Program-made: the position numbers and the translations under genes
Shown: positions 22,901 through 35,105 of the stretch, piece by piece
Numbering within the stretch: the first letter of the stretch is position 1
Layout of the letters: the number at the start of each line of letters is the position of its first letter
The notes under the pieces: generated by a model
The model's input: the letters and a program-made list of their open reading frames with translations, nothing else
What the model was told of the DNA's origin: nothing
The model's database searches: none
NCBI GenBank assembly: GCA_015501075.1
Contig: JADNYJ010000033.1
Location: 223,448-287,447 of the forward strand
Direction: 5' to 3'
DNA from: Gymnopilus junonius
Lineage: Eukaryota > Basidiomycota > Agaricomycetes > Agaricales > Galerinaceae
Length of the DNA: 64,000 nt

Positions 22901-25900
22901 TCACATCCATCCAACTCTCCTGTCTCTCCCTCTTCCATCATCCTCTTGCAGCTGTATACCCACTAAAACCCCGGCCTCCCTGGTCCAGTCCAGAGGGAGG
23001 TTTTCTTCATTGAGAAGTGTTCGTTCCCAGGTGAGTAAGACTATGGCTTTGCTCAGTGCCTTCTTCTCATACTTTGGGTGTGTCATATGACAGTCTAGCT
23101 CGAGGCGTCGGTTAATCATGTCGATCCATTTACGAGCTACCTCATGCTTCGTCGGTGCATCCTCCTCTTGCACAACTCTTTTACATCTGTGTTTCCAAAT
23201 CTGGTGAGCAGATTCTGTCATTATAATTCGGAAAAGTCGGGATTCTCCTTTTGTCCCTATCTGAGCTGAGGGGCTTGCTAGGATTGTTCCAATGTTGATA
23301 TTTGGGAACGGTATGTCACTTTTCTTTTCCCAGAGTTCTTTTGCAAGGCGCCAAACTTCCGCTTGCCCAGTTGCTTCGCACTGGGTCAGTATATGCTCCA
23401 TCGACTCCGTTACATTGCACACTGTACATTTGCTATGTTGCTGAAAGTCGGGGCTGAAGCCTGGCCTCTCCCAGTTTCTGCCTACCATATAAGCATTGTG
23501 AATTGTCATCCAAAGGAAGTACCTTATGTTACGTGATATATCTTTCTGTCTTATTGACTTCCATATTGCGCTGGGAGATGGCAGTTTTCCAAAGGATTCT
23601 TTAGCCGCTGTTCGGATGAGGGCGATATTTTCCTCGGTTTGTCTCCTTTTCATATACTTTTCCATTGCCTTTTCTCTGATGAGTTTGTATGCTAGTGCCT
23701 GTGTCATTTTGTTCAGCTTTGCACCTGTAATTTTCAAATGCAGATCAGTTTCGACATTTATAACATCTGCTTCAGGTTTCAGGGCTCCTTCGTTAGCTAG
23801 GGTGCTGGCGTGGCCTCGCCGATTGTTGTTCCCTGCTCTCACTACATGTGTCACCTTGACTTTCTTCCTTCTACTACGAAGGGCAGCCATTGTGGCTTGG
23901 AATAGCTGTTTATCTTTTAGTCCTACACATCCTTGATCTTCTATCATGGATCCCTTTGTTAGGATTGTGTGTAGGCGCTTTGAATTGACCTCAAAATGTA
24001 ATTCCTCATCGGCAGTGGCAGCATCAAGCACCTGCTTGACAGCGGCCAGTTCCCCTGTCTCTCGCGCCTGATTCATTTCTTGTGGGAGATGTATTGTGAG
24101 GTTATGTTCATTGTCCTCACCGAAATAGGCTCCTGCTCCTGTGACATTACCGTTGTTGAACAGAACAGAGCTGGTTGTTACCGTTAGAATTTCTGTTTCC
24201 TCATCCTCATCTGGGAAGATTGGTATATCGTTCGTCTTTTCCCCATGGGTGAAAAGTCTGAATATGTTGTCCAGCAGCCTTCAGTAATGATTGCTCTGGT
24301 GAACCAGTGCTCACCTCTTGGTTATGCACTCCATCTGCTAGGGCCTCCATACCTGGCGTCTTTGGATGCCATTTGGGTGGCAGCAGGTCCAGGATCTGTT
24401 TTGCTTTTCGGAAGCATTCATGTGGTCTTGGGCAATCTAGTTCCTCATTTCCTGCTTCGCAACATCCAGCACATTGGCACATTTGCATTCTCTTCATGCT
24501 CTGGGTCATTGAGGACATCTGCTGCTCTTTCCATGTCACCCACAGTTCTGATCTTATGTTTATCTTTCAAGCATTTGCTTGCTGTGATCCATTTGCTATT
24601 CTTCCCATGGGTGGGTCTGCCTTCTTGGTGAAGCCATATTGGCATGGACCTTCTGATCTCTTCTGAAAAAGGCTATACCCTCAGCTCTCAGCCCAAATTT
24701 CTTTGCCGTGGAGAGGAGGCATTTTATTGACCTTGGTATGTTACCTGTCTGTCTAGTTTTCCAAGATTGCAGAAAGTAATTCATTTTGATACTTTGACTG
24801 ACATTAGAGTTCGACATAGGTGTATTCTCTGCCATTAGGCTATCAGCCACAAGTGCCCATGTCGGTCTTGTTGGGCTAAGGTCCAGGTAGGTTTTTAGCC
24901 ACATAACCGCTATTGCCTCATTTCTTGCTTTAATGTCCAGTAGGGCTCTCCCACCTATGTTAATTGGTGCATATAGTGTTTCAATGTTGACTGGAGACAT
25001 TGTCTTCTCATCCCACATTAATTTTCTTATTCTTTTAATTAGCCTCTTCTCCACAGATGGTGGCATACCTTGGACACATGTGAGATATTGTGTCATCCCA
25101 CGACCATCATTTGGGCTATGAGCTTTCGTCCCTCCATGGTTGGGTGATTCTTTTCCCATCTTCAAGGGTGGCATCTAGTTTATCTAGGGTAGGTGTCCAC
25201 ACCTCTCTGCATTTACACCATTGGCCCAACTATGCACCCAGGATTCTAACAGCTTCACCCTCTTTTACGATGTGCATATTTTGGGGGTATTTCTTCCCCT
25301 TCTGGTGTAGTCTTTTCTAGTGGCAAGTACCTGGCTTCGAAATTCTGCATTGCCAACAGGTATGATTTCGGTCTTCTGAATATTGAATTTTGCGGTTGAA
25401 GCTGCACACCACTCATTCAGGATTTCCTGCAGGTCGCCAAATTTATCACCTTCTGACAGGAAGACTGTTGTGTCATCTGCAAACAGATTTGCTATCAACT
25501 TTTCTCTGCCTCCTGGAATGTCATACCCTTTCAGCTCAGATTCCCTTAGCCTTGCTGCCAGTGGTTCTATTGCGAGGTCAAAGAGTAGGCATGACATTGG
25601 GTCACCTTGCCGCACTCCTCTAATGACTTTGTATGGGGAGCTTAGGGTTCCGTTTATCATAACACGTGTTTCAGCTTGGCTGTACAGTGCCTGGACTGTT
25701 TTGATGAACTCTTCAGGTATCCCAAATTTCTTTAGCGTTTTCCAGAGATAGTCATGTGCTATTTTATCATAGGCCTTTTCTTGGTCGAGTGCAACTATGA
25801 GCCCATTTTCTTCCCTTGCTTCTGCATACTCAATCATCATTTCAATTAGCTTTGTCTGGTCAGTAATTCTTCGCCCAGTTACGAAGCCTGCCTGGCTTTC

Positions 25901-27938
25901 GTGCAGTAGATTTGGTGCCACTTCAGCCAGCTTATTTGCCAGCACCTTAGTAAGGATCTTGTAGTCTGAGTTTAGGATAGTTATCAGGCCTATAGTTGGC
26001 TATCTCATTTCGATCATTCTTTTTGTAAATAGGGCACATCCACCCTTCTGCAAATTTAGTTGATGGAGCACACCCATGGCTTTCAATGTCGTTAAATGCA
26101 GCAGTCATCAGCCCGATGATATTGAATGTTGGTTTGTCACTGTTTTTTGGTTTTTCATACTGGTTATGGATGGATTTCCATAGTTCATACGTGATTCCAT
26201 CGAGCCCAGCTGCTTTTCCATTTTGGCCACTCTTAAGTGCCTGGCTGACTTCCTCTTCAGTCACTTTCATCTTAAGTGTCTCTCTTTGTGCTTGGGTTGT
26301 CTCAGTTTTGAGTGCCTGCAGCACTTCATGTGTTTTCTCATTTCTCACTTCGGGTGTCATTTCAGCTGTAACGCCTTGCAGGTTAGCATGGTAGTCACGG
26401 GCTAACTCAGCCATTTGTTTGGAGTCCTTTTCATACTGGTCTTCATCTGCCTGTGAGCTTGGTCCTGAGGTTTAGGATAGCATATATCACATCCCTTGGC
26501 TTTGCTTCCTTGTTAGCTTGAGACCAGTATTTACTAATGGTCTCACCTTCTAGCCTATTCCTGACAGCTATTTCTGTCCGTTTTTTCTCATGTCATTTCC
26601 TTTGCAGATTAGTTATCTTTTTGTTCAGGTTGGCAGCTTTGTTGCCCTTCTCAGTCTCAGTTAATTCATCATCATTATTAACCTGATTAAGTTTATCTTC
26701 CAGCTCTCTTATTTGCTGAATGATTTTTGGTACTATAGCTCGTTCCCGCTTCCGAGCCATGTCACGGACATCCTTTTTGAAGGCAGCATAAATTAGTTGG
26801 GCATTTTGGTCATCTGTCCTTCGAACCCCTAATCTTTTAACTTTGTCTTCAGCTTCCTTTCCTCTCTCTTGCACATATTTTCTAAGTGGTTCATCTTTAA
26901 TTAGATGGAGCGGCATGGACCATCTTCCCTTGCCAAGTTCAGGCATGCTATCATTTGCAATTTTAACAGAGACCATACGATGGTCTGCATTTGGGATCCC
27001 ACTTGTTTCGATCTTCCACTCTCGTGCCATTTGGAATAGTCCCTCTGTCAAGTAAATCCTGTCGATACGGGACTGTGAGTGCTGCTCATTATTCTGTACA
27101 AATGTGAAGGCTTTTTGTGAGGGGTAGGTATTCCTCCACCCGTCTAGAAGTCTGGTCTCATATTTGAGATCATCAAAGGCATTAGTCAGGTCCTCATTGC
27201 TACCATGCGTTGGTAGCCTATCAATCGCATCCTCAACCATATTGAAGTCTCCTAGCATTATATCTGGTTTTTGGGTCGGATGATCCTCAAAATATCGTTG
27301 TATTTCTTTCCAGAAGTCACGTTCACAGTCTGGTCATTTGGTGCATATACAGCAAGTACTCTCAGTGAGTTTTCTCCATGCCATTTTAATTTGACCATGA
27401 TTGCTCTTCCAGGTATTATGACTCTCTCTCTCATTGAGCTAGTATCAAGGATTTGCTTGTTTACCACTATAGCTACCCCACCTCTCCGTGTCGGGTTCTC
27501 TGGATCTGGGGAGCAGTGAATTTTCATCCTCCTACTGAAGAGGCTCTCAAGTTGCATTCTGCGACCATCATCAAGGTGGGTTTCCTGAACCGCTACCACA
27601 GCTATTTTGCCGTCCCTCATTACTTGGTTCATATGGTTCCATTTATTGTTTGGATTCTGGGCATTACTACTACCTCCATAGCCTTTTATGTTTATAGAGG
27701 CAATTCTAATAGCCGCTTTTTTCAAATGACGATCGGCTACTCTTTTAGTCTGTCGATTTGGCATGGGTTGTATAGCAGGGTATCCCTGCGGATGCGGTTG
27801 CATCTCTGGGGCATTAATTTCCCCCACCTCCACCACTGGCTGTGGCTGCTCCCCTGACTGGGGTACAGGCGCTGGCTGCGCGGTCGGGTTGCGGCCCGTT
27901 ATTTCAGGTGGAACTTGGTGTTCTGACCTTTCGCTCAC
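22901..27938 (-). pseudogene. LINE ORF2: APE endonuclease, reverse transcriptase, RNase H
   Basis: Endonuclease blocks at 26593-27938: Ile-Ala-Ser-Ile-Asn-Ile-Lys-Gly, Val-Gln-Glu-Thr-His-Leu, Gly-Asp-Phe-Asn-Met-Val-Glu, Arg-Ile-Asp-Arg-Ile-Tyr and Ala-Asp-His-Arg. RT blocks at 25265-26414: Asn-Tyr-Arg-Pro, Ala-Leu-Asp-Gln-Glu-Lys-Ala-Tyr-Asp, Gly-Val-Arg-Gln-Gly-Asp-Pro and the active-site Phe-Ala-Asp-Asp-Thr-Thr. RNase H begins near 24180 (Gly-Ala-Gly-Ala-Tyr-Phe-Gly-Glu-Asp). The C-terminal Phe-Leu-Trp-Met...Cys-Thr-Val-Cys-Asn-Val...His-Ile-Leu-Thr-Gln-Cys block is near 23380-23530. Frame breaks occur near 27258, 26500, 25946, 25200 and 24500, so the single original ORF is now in at least six pieces. 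It would have copied element RNA into DNA at a nicked target. Confidence 0.9.
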
Positions 27939-28596
27939 TACTGAGCTGTCGCAGACTGCGACCTTTCGATGGTGACTCCATCCCGGGGCTGCCTTGGTTC
28001 TTCACCTAGATGATCGGTAGACGACCGATTAACCCTTCCAGACTCCCCTTGGCTGCCCCGTTGTCCACCGACCAGCCCTAGCACTCCTTCCTCAGCAACA
28101 GTGTCCGTGGACCCGACACTGTGGTTCCTTCCAGAAGTGCTAGGTTCATTACCATTTGACCGAGTTGACCGCGAGTTTTCAAGAAGATCTGTTTTCTGTG
28201 TATTAGTGTTCGTAGCATTAGTTTCACCCCAGCAAGGTTTGCCAAACCTCCACTGGGTCTGGTGGTTTCCTTCGTGTGTAGACTAGACCATTGGGTGCCT
28301 AGTCTAACTCGAAGGATCGCCTGTTGTCCGGCTCGACTCCACCAGTAGCCTTGACCTCATTTATTGAACGCCTTCTGCTTTCCTGTCCGACTTACCTTTA
28401 TAAACCGTCAGTAAATTTGGGCTTCAGGCGTTTGCGGGGCAGTCTACCTCGATGTAGACAGTACCCCGACTTCTTCCAACCCCAATGCTGGGCCCAGACA
28501 AGGGATGTGTACCACACTACGGAGTTTATTGATCATAGGTAGTACAAGTTATTAAAGCTACATGGTCTTGACGAGTGTACATTGCCTAGGATAATA

Positions 28597-30008
28597 CTAT
28601 AAGCACCTTAGGGGGTTATTTTCTCGAATACGAGACCTTTTGCCAGCCTCCTCGTTTCTCGTTTCCACCGCGTCGTGCCTGTTACCCCTGTTACTGCGAC
28701 CAGCGGGGCCACTGTTGTCCTTCTCCTTTGTTGGGGGTGTGGGCCCAAGCCAGTCGGGTGTTTGCGGGAATGGACAACGATGACCTGGGTGGCTATCCAT
28801 CTTGCACCAGACACAATTTACGAATCGCTTGTTGATCTCGAGTTTATGCGCACCAACGAAGTAGGACCGGCCTGGTGATCGAATAGTATTGAGGATCTCA
28901 TGGTGTATGTCTTTGTCGTTAGTCAGAGGCACACCAGTCAACTGCCAGACAGGGGCGGTGTCCTTGTCCGGGTTTTCGCCGTCCTTGGTTTCGACATAAT
29001 GTAGATCGAACGATGCTGTAGCTCTGTAGACAAGGTAGTCGATTGACGTTGTGTCCCCATCAGCCTTTGCAGCATGGAATACGAGCTGGCGAAAGGCCGT
29101 GTTATGCCAAAGCAGGCCTTTGATGGCTCCAAGGGCTTTCTGCTTCGAGGTTTTAGGTCGCGGGGTAGGCTCCCCTTCTGCGTCACCTCTAGCTCTCGGT
29201 TAGTCCCTGGGTTATCGTTTTTGACAGCCCCACCACTAGCGTTCATAATTACCCAGGACCGAAGTTCGTCGTCAAAGGCGAGGGCGTGGAAGGTAAGTTC
29301 GGATGTGACAGCAAAGGTTTGTTGCCATAGAAGAAAATTCCGGAGCTCGGGGGAGTGGCCAGTCATAATCATCGGCCAGGGTCCGTCGAAGTCACGATTC
29401 TTCACTTGTTTGGACCGCGGTGCTGGCTTCGCAACCTCAAGGTCGTTGCACTCGTAGCCAAGCGATTCCACAAATTGCAGTGTGTCTCTGGCGCAGTGAG
29501 GGTGATCTTTGTAAAACTTGGTGCCAGCTCCAAACGGTACAAGTGCGAGGAAGTGTCCAGGGTCAGCCCTGATGGCATCAGCCTGGCCCAGGTCGAGATT
29601 CTGGAGCAATTGATCAAGAGGAATTACGATTCTAGAGAAAGTTGCTCGCGTGTAGGTAGCAGTCCTGTTGGGCGGAAGAATAGGGACCTGTCCCATCTGG
29701 GTCCTGTGAAGGTATGGGTTTAGATTCTCATATAGAGGGGGTTCGTCCATCTGTGCGGGGTCGGCTGGAAGCCGGAATCCTTCATTTTCTACTCTTTCGG
29801 GGGCCCTGGTCCCTGTTGCCTGACGTTTGCCGGTTTGCGGGGAGTCGTCCATATCCATATGTCTTTTCGTGCCTCTATTTGTCTTGTCTGGTCCCTCGGG
29901 AACGGGGTGCACTTGGTTGGTCGCGTTGTGTGAAGACAGATTTGCTTGGGGGGGAGCTGGTACGTGATGCGTTTGGATTATTAGGGTGATCTCAGCATTG
30001 CTGGGCAA
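28597..30008 (-). pseudogene. LINE ORF1: nucleic-acid-binding protein with Cys/His knuckle
   Basis: The N-terminal frame starts at Met 30008 and is Pro/Asn-rich with a basic Gly-Lys-Arg-Gln segment. It then carries a folded region with Asp-Phe-Asp-Gly-Pro-Trp-Pro-Met-Ile-Met-Thr-Gly (about 29350), typical of basidiomycete LINE ORF1. The C-terminal part lies in another frame (28597-28941): it has Cys-Val-Trp-Cys-Lys-Met-Asp-Ser-His-Pro-Gly-His-Arg-Cys-Pro-Phe, the zinc knuckle, near 28800. A frameshift near 28940-29130 separates the two. The product would coat the element RNA. Confidence 0.8.
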
Positions 30009-31051
30009 CCTGCTCCCCTTTTATCCTTTCACAGGCTATGGCCCCGTCTGTAATTGTTCGTCCCTCTGGGCCCAATTCCGTGGCCCCAATTCCGTGGCCC
30101 ATCGTGCTGAGACTCGACTCCTCGGACCCTCGTGGGTTTGTGGCCTGGTTAACCATTGGTATGGGATGTTGGGCCGTTCGGCGGCCATGAGCCTAATGGA
30201 TGTGGGTCGGGTGAATGATGTCACTAGTCGTCACGGGCTGAGTGACAATCTTTGTAGGGTTGGGTGGCCGCCAGGGCGTCGTGCACTCAGGTCATTGACC
30301 ATTTTGCTCTTCTCGAGCGCGCTCCTTAGCGATTAGGAGACATAGCTAGGCTAGTCGTGATGAGAATACGTATTTCTATCATCTATGTGTACCTATGCAC
30401 GAATTTGACCACGCCTCAGGCGTTGGTACAACTGCCACTGTCTGTGGCATAGAGACTGCGAACTGCGATTCACAATCTTAGCTCGCTGACTGCGTGCTTG
30501 TTAACCTCCCTTTCGACAGCTGGAGGACGTCTATTAGCTTCCCCGCCACTTTGGGTGGGTACTAGTCCCTTGAGCCACGGAGAGGCTAGACGCTGGACAA
30601 CCATGATGGTGGTCCTTGTTCAAGGGGATCCATTCATTTCAATGTCATATGGATGTGTGTAATCCATGCCGTACACGTCCGGCCGTCCTTGCCGATTTAT
30701 AACCTACAATGAGAAGAACAGCATAAGCCCGATCTCAAACAAATAGGCTATTTCGTCTCTACTGCAATGATCACGGAAGTGGATCTGGCAGTTCATGTGT
30801 CCGGGGCTCTGGGGTCCACGGGCGAATCATCTTTCATTTGTGATCTTTCTTCCCTGATCTGCGGAGAAAAACTTTACCCTGCAGACCATTGCAGTCATTG
30901 AGTCCCTTGACAGGATAATCGAATCGACCGGAAAAAAACGCGGGTCCAGTGGGTGACTTCGTTGCTGCAGTCCTACTACATTGTTGACCATATTGACTAG
31001 CCGTACGCTTTTTGGATCGTCAAATGGAAATTCCCTGTGTTTCCATCAATC
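30009..31051. other. LINE 5' flank and unassigned intergenic sequence
   Basis: The first few hundred bases probably include the LINE 5' untranslated region, including a local CCCAATTCCGTGGCC duplication near 30068-30097. From about 30400 no coding, RNA or terminal-repeat signal is evident, and the LINE boundary cannot be placed. Confidence 0.4.
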
Positions 31052-31447
31052 GTAGATTCGTATTATTATCATATGAACTTGAAGATCAATCTGGCTCCTT
31101 TTGTTCTACACCCGAATTCCCTCACCCTAACCGATTACGGACGAACTCGTACTTTAAATGCCTTAATTGGATATTCCAAATGGGGTTTATTTCGTACTTG
31201 TTTAACTCGTGGTCTCATGCTAACTTCTCAAACTCTGGGCCGCATCCACAACGCAAGAAGTCGTATGTACCTACAGCGTCATGCCGAGCCCGCTTCTGCG
31301 CTATATACAGCAGAACTTGCTATAGACGGATGCATTTTCGACGAGTCATCAGTCGATTTAGAAACAATTTGCCCACTTTCTCCGGAAGCTAATGGTGAGG
31401 AAAGCCTCGTTTCCAGGACCTTCCTTTCGCACCAATCCAGCAGATAG
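31052..31447 (+). CDS. Unassigned open frame upstream of the coiled-coil-like gene
   Basis: A 130-residue frame starts near the ATG at 31073 (Met-Asn-Leu-Lys-Ile-Asn-Leu-Ala). It has ordinary composition with Thr-Arg-Thr-Leu-Asn-Ala-Leu-Ile-Gly-Tyr and an acidic end. A second plus frame overlaps it, so this could be chance. No family recognised. It might be a lost gene cut by the LINE insertion or an upstream exon of the next gene. Confidence 0.25.
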   Translation, partial: VDSYYYHMNLKINLAPFVLHPNSLTLTDYGRTRTLNALIGYSKWGLFRTCLTRGLMLTSQTLGRIHNARSRMYLQRHAEPASALYTAELAIDGCIFDESSVDLETICPLSPEANGEESLVSRTFLSHQSSR

Positions 31448-31527
31448 TTTCGCATAAATAGCTGCTGCTCTAAAGGCGCATCTCCAGTTTTCTGTTCTTT
31501 GCCTATTGACCTCTTTCTCTTCCGCAT

Positions 31528-32495
31528 ATGGATTTGTTCAAGAACATCAAAGAGCTTCGAGAGAACATAGCCAGACGACGTAGGGTTGCAGCCCTACTGT
31601 CGCAGCTCCTCAAGAACCTCGAAGACGCTGTTGCGCACGAAACCGACCGAAAGCTTAGAGAACAATGGGAAGTGCAAATCAAACTGTATGTCATCTTTAT
31701 AATCTAGAAACCATCGTTGCTCAAGGTGTATATTACATCAAGGTTTCGGACTAGCTATGCAGAAACGGAAAAGGATATAACTTCGATTGCATCGTTGGGA
31801 TTAAATGACATCGACCAAAAATTGGAAGACCTTCAATATGAGCTCAACGAGAAGCGCGCAATATTTCTTGTGAGTGGGGTACTTCCCATGCGTCTGTTTG
31901 ATCTCACATTTTTGAAGAATCTGTCAGCGAAACAAAAGGCAGTAAAGCAAGGGTTCGTCCATTTGGAAGGATATATCCGGATGATGGGCAGCATTTCAAG
32001 CATTGAGACGCTCGATAAGGGGTATGCCTAAGCTCTACTGCCAATATCAAGCTGATAATTTTGCCTTTCAAAGCAATGTACGCGGCCTCCTCGATTCTCT
32101 TCCCCCTGATGATGGTCTTCAGCCTCCGCCTTTGTGAGTCATACTGGTATCTCCATGTTCCTTTCTTCACCTTTCGTGTCTCTTTTCTTAAAGACGGAGA
32201 GAGGACGTCTCCCTCCTGGAGCCGAAAGTCTTTCGGGCTTCCAATTTCCGAGACCTACGGCAGCGAACCAACCCACTGCCAGCACTTCGTCTGGTATTTC
32301 TAGGTATGAAAATATTGTCCTGCATGATTCTCTTAATATAATCACTTATTCACTTGATAATTCTGGTTTGAAGTGTTTATCATCACCGAACGGAGACTTT
32401 TGGTCCTATTGATCTTTCCGCGCAGAGCCAAGGCGGGCAAAGCACCAGTGGGTATGTGACCCTTTCTGATATTATCGCGCTTCAGGCCGTCCTAA
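31528..32495 (+). CDS. Unknown coiled-coil-like protein, several short exons
   Basis: I do not recognise it. The first exon, 31528-31685, gives Met-Asp-Leu-Phe-Lys-Asn-Ile-Lys-Glu-Leu-Arg-Glu-Asn and a helix-prone, heptad-like charged segment. Intron 31686-31742 has GTATGT...ATCAAG ends, and exon 2 starts at 31743. The next part (Asp-Ile-Asp-Gln-Lys-Leu-Glu-Asp-Leu-Gln-Tyr-Glu-Leu) is again helix-prone. Later exons around 32073-32132 (Leu-Pro-Pro-Asp-Asp-Gly) and 32200-32305 are Pro/Ser/Thr-rich. The last intron GTATGTG...CTTCAG (about 32450-32484) gives a stop at 32493-32495. Joins after exon 2 are tentative. The helical start and disordered tail suggest a structural or adaptor protein, but no function can be assigned. 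Confidence 0.45.
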
Positions 32496-32874
32496 TTATA
32501 TTGCCTCCTACTTACGAAGGGAGGATAATGGTGCGGAAGGCCAAGCTACCCAATATATATGAAGTTCTATCACTTGCCCTTTCAAAGTTTTGCAGACAAT
32601 TCCGATAATGTGATCAAGAAACCCCGTAATTTTGCTCGTGTTCACAAATTCAAGGCTCATCGAGTCGTCCTTCATATTATGTACTTCTAGCGTCACAATG
32701 TTTGTACTATGTTTGATTAAATACAATCCAAGTTCTGTCATAAAAGTTTGCTTTTGCTAAGCCTATGTTGAACTCATAGCGCGTCGTTGAAAGTTGGTTG
32801 AATGGAACAAATTTGGAGTGTAGTAGTCACTACCTGGACAAATAATTCAAAACATCAACACCACATCATAAATA
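32496..32874. other. Intergenic, no gene seen
   Basis: AT-rich sequence between the coiled-coil-like gene and the kinase-like gene, presumably a terminator and promoter. No specific signal picked out. Confidence 0.5.
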
Positions 32875-34172
32875 ATGCTGTCCATTGCTTCTACATTTCT
32901 AATGACCATTCCCTTGCGGGACGCTGAACTTTTCTGGGTGAAGTTGCAGCCCTTCCTCTACGAGCGGGGATATAAACTGCGAACTAGATATGACCCAAAC
33001 TGGAAACCCTCGTGGCAATCAGGGAGCTGGAACCTGAATCCTCCGAAGCATCATTATGGACGTTACAACGATGGTGTTCCTTTGCCAGTAAGTTGTTGCA
33101 ATTATGATTCATGACAGCATCTCACTCTCCTTTAGCACGACAAACTCATGGACGCTGTCAGGATTTCAGACGGCACAAAGGTTGTGCTGAAAACAGTCAA
33201 TATCTATGAAGACGTGCCTATCTTGCAATATTTGAACTCACCAGAACTCGCGTCAGATCCAAGGAACAAGACTGTCCCCCTTCTCGACGTGATTGCGTTA
33301 CCTGACGGCTCTGATATGGCTTTAATTGTGACGCCGATACTGCATCCTTTCAATTCAACTGTTTCTCAATTTCGTTATGTAAGTGAAGTTATTGATGCGT
33401 TGGACCAATTTATTCAGGCAAGTCGTACCTAACTCCATATATGATTCCCTCTGATGGAGTCGCTCCAATAGGGTCTGGTTTTCATGCATGAACATCGTGT
33501 TGCCCATAGGTTTTATTCGTTGCCTTCCGTTTGATCTAATGTGATGCTCAGATGTATTCTAGGGACGCCTGTTACTATAATCTGATGATCGACCCCACGA
33601 AAATCTGCCCTGGCGGGTTTCATTTTGCCGCGAATGATTTACAGGAAGACTTCAAAAAACCATCGAAGTGGTTGGAGCGGCGGTTTGTTTCCCCCGTTAA
33701 ATACTACTTTATCGACTTTGAAATGTCGGAACAACTGCCTTCAGGGCCTGACACTCGCTTATCTCTCGGAATAGTCGGGCAGGATAGAACTGTCCCGGAG
33801 ATGTCAATGACCATTCCATACGATCCTTTTAAAGTAGATGTGTTTCAACTGGGAGGTGTAATCCCGGAACTCATCAAAGTAAGGACTTCGAGTTAATTCG
33901 TCTTCGTTGGACTGATTTTGGCCATACGACAGAGATACGAAGGATTGGAATTTCTTTTGCCATTGAGTAATTCTATGAGGCGTCGAGATCCTGAGGCCCG
34001 CTTGACAGCTGCCGAGGCCCACGATATGTTGCAGGAAATGGTTTCTTCCTTGACAGAGGCGGATCTTTCGCGCCGAATTTGGTTAAGAGTCTATTCGCCG
34101 AGAGTGCGGAAACGCATCGAATTTCCACCAAAGCCTCTTTGGCAACGACTTCTTGCTTGTTTTTCCTCCTGA
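32875..34172 (+). CDS. Fungal protein-kinase-like protein, five exons, 362 residues
   Basis: Exons: 32875-33087, 33136-33417, 33472-33509, 33563-33878, 33933-34172; total 363 codons in frame. The second intron (33418-33471) starts GCAAGT, so it is a GC-AG intron. Kinase marks: Val-Val-Leu-Lys (ATP-site Lys, about residue 88), Gly-Leu-Val-Phe-Met-His, catalytic loop Ala-His-Arg-Asp-Ala-Cys-Tyr-Tyr-Asn-Leu (HRD...N, about residues 176-185), then Ile-Asp-Phe-Glu where DFG is expected, and Pro-Tyr-Asp-Pro-Phe-Lys-Val-Asp-Val-Phe-Gln-Leu-Gly (helix F region). A glycine-rich loop is not clear. Kinase-like genes of this pattern are abundant in Agaricomycetes. The D-F-E change leaves the metal-binding Asp but removes the Gly, so activity is uncertain. 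Substrate unknown. Confidence 0.82.
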
Positions 34173-34294
34173 TCACTGACTTGCTGCCTACCTGATTCTT
34201 CTGACTGTACTGTTCCGCGTCGTGTCAGGCGACGGCAACAAATACTTTGTATCCTCCAGAATCAATGTAGGTGAGATATCACTGGAATTGGTTA
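34173..34294. other. 3' flank of the kinase-like gene
   Basis: Short spacer ending in the TA dinucleotide (34293-34294) used as target by the next MITE. Confidence 0.5.
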
Positions 34295-34996
34295 CAGTCG
34301 CGGACAAACAAACACGACAATAAAGGTCAAATTCCTTCAAATTTTCCGAAAATAGTTGGAATCGACGCGGATTGATGAGAGCAATCTGGCGGTAAAGTTT
34401 CATTAAATTCCAACGAGCCGATACTTGGGAAATCGCCAAATACAGTTTTCGCGCTGTCAAAAATTGGCCGACCCCTTAAATTTGCTCCAAAATTCACCAA
34501 AAATTGCGCAATTGACTCCTTTTGACGAGCTGATTATGATTCCACAATAATAATAATATCCTAACGAGTCATTTCCACGCAAAATATTCATAATGATAGG
34601 CTTAAAAAGGAAAAGAATCCCGTGATACGTCAGGTGGTTTGTGTCCGCCTGGCAACGGCAACTTTTCTCAACCCTCCCTATATTCTCTCTCAACCTTTTT
34701 GTATGAATTACATCTTAATCTATCCCTGGGACACCTCTGGGATGCGGTGCGAGGTTCACACACCACCTTGGCTGTCAAGTTGACACTCATTCTACCCGTT
34801 TATAACCCTTACATGGCCGAAAATTTTGAAGATCTGGGCCAAAAATTTGGCCGCACCCAACGGCTCGTGGGAAAAAATTCGGAGGTGTGTTTTTCGACGT
34901 ATTTCGACATTCTGAACAAGAATCTGAAGACAGAATGTCAAAATTTTGTCGGGTTACCGAGATACCGAAGTTGTCGTGTTTGTTTGTCCGCGACTG
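34295..34996. mobile_element. MITE 1, 702 bp, Tc1/mariner-like ends, TA target
   Basis: The ends are exact inverted repeats for 26 bp, starting CAGTCGCGGACAAACAAACA. TA flanks both sides (34293-34294, 34997-34998). No transposase inside. The end sequence and TA target fit Tc1/mariner mobilisation in trans. Confidence 0.88.
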
Positions 34997-35105
34997 TATC
35001 TCCATAAAACTTGTCATGAATATATTTTATCACCTATCTGGACTGGCAGTGAATGAGATTAAGGATCCATTCAGTAACTGCACATTATTTGAAGTTGCTG
35101 GTATA

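Larger units (their letters stand above)
22696..30008 (-). mobile_element. LINE retrotransposon (Tad-like), decayed; 3' poly(A) at 22696-22721
   Basis: The minus strand carries, in order, ORF1 with a zinc knuckle, then APE-type endonuclease, reverse transcriptase, RNase H and a zf-RVT-like Cys/His region. It ends in a 26-base poly(A) (a T run on the plus strand at 22696-22721). RNase H plus APE endonuclease and the fungal host fit the Tad1 clade; this is by domain order, not by a tree. The 5' end lies beyond 30008, probably before about 30400, and I found no target duplication. Many frameshifts mean it is inactive. Confidence 0.9.

Noticed and set aside
23526..23936. Plus-strand frames within the LINE
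   Set aside because: The minus strand carries the recognisable RT, RNase H and endonuclease motifs; the plus frames are complementary shadows.
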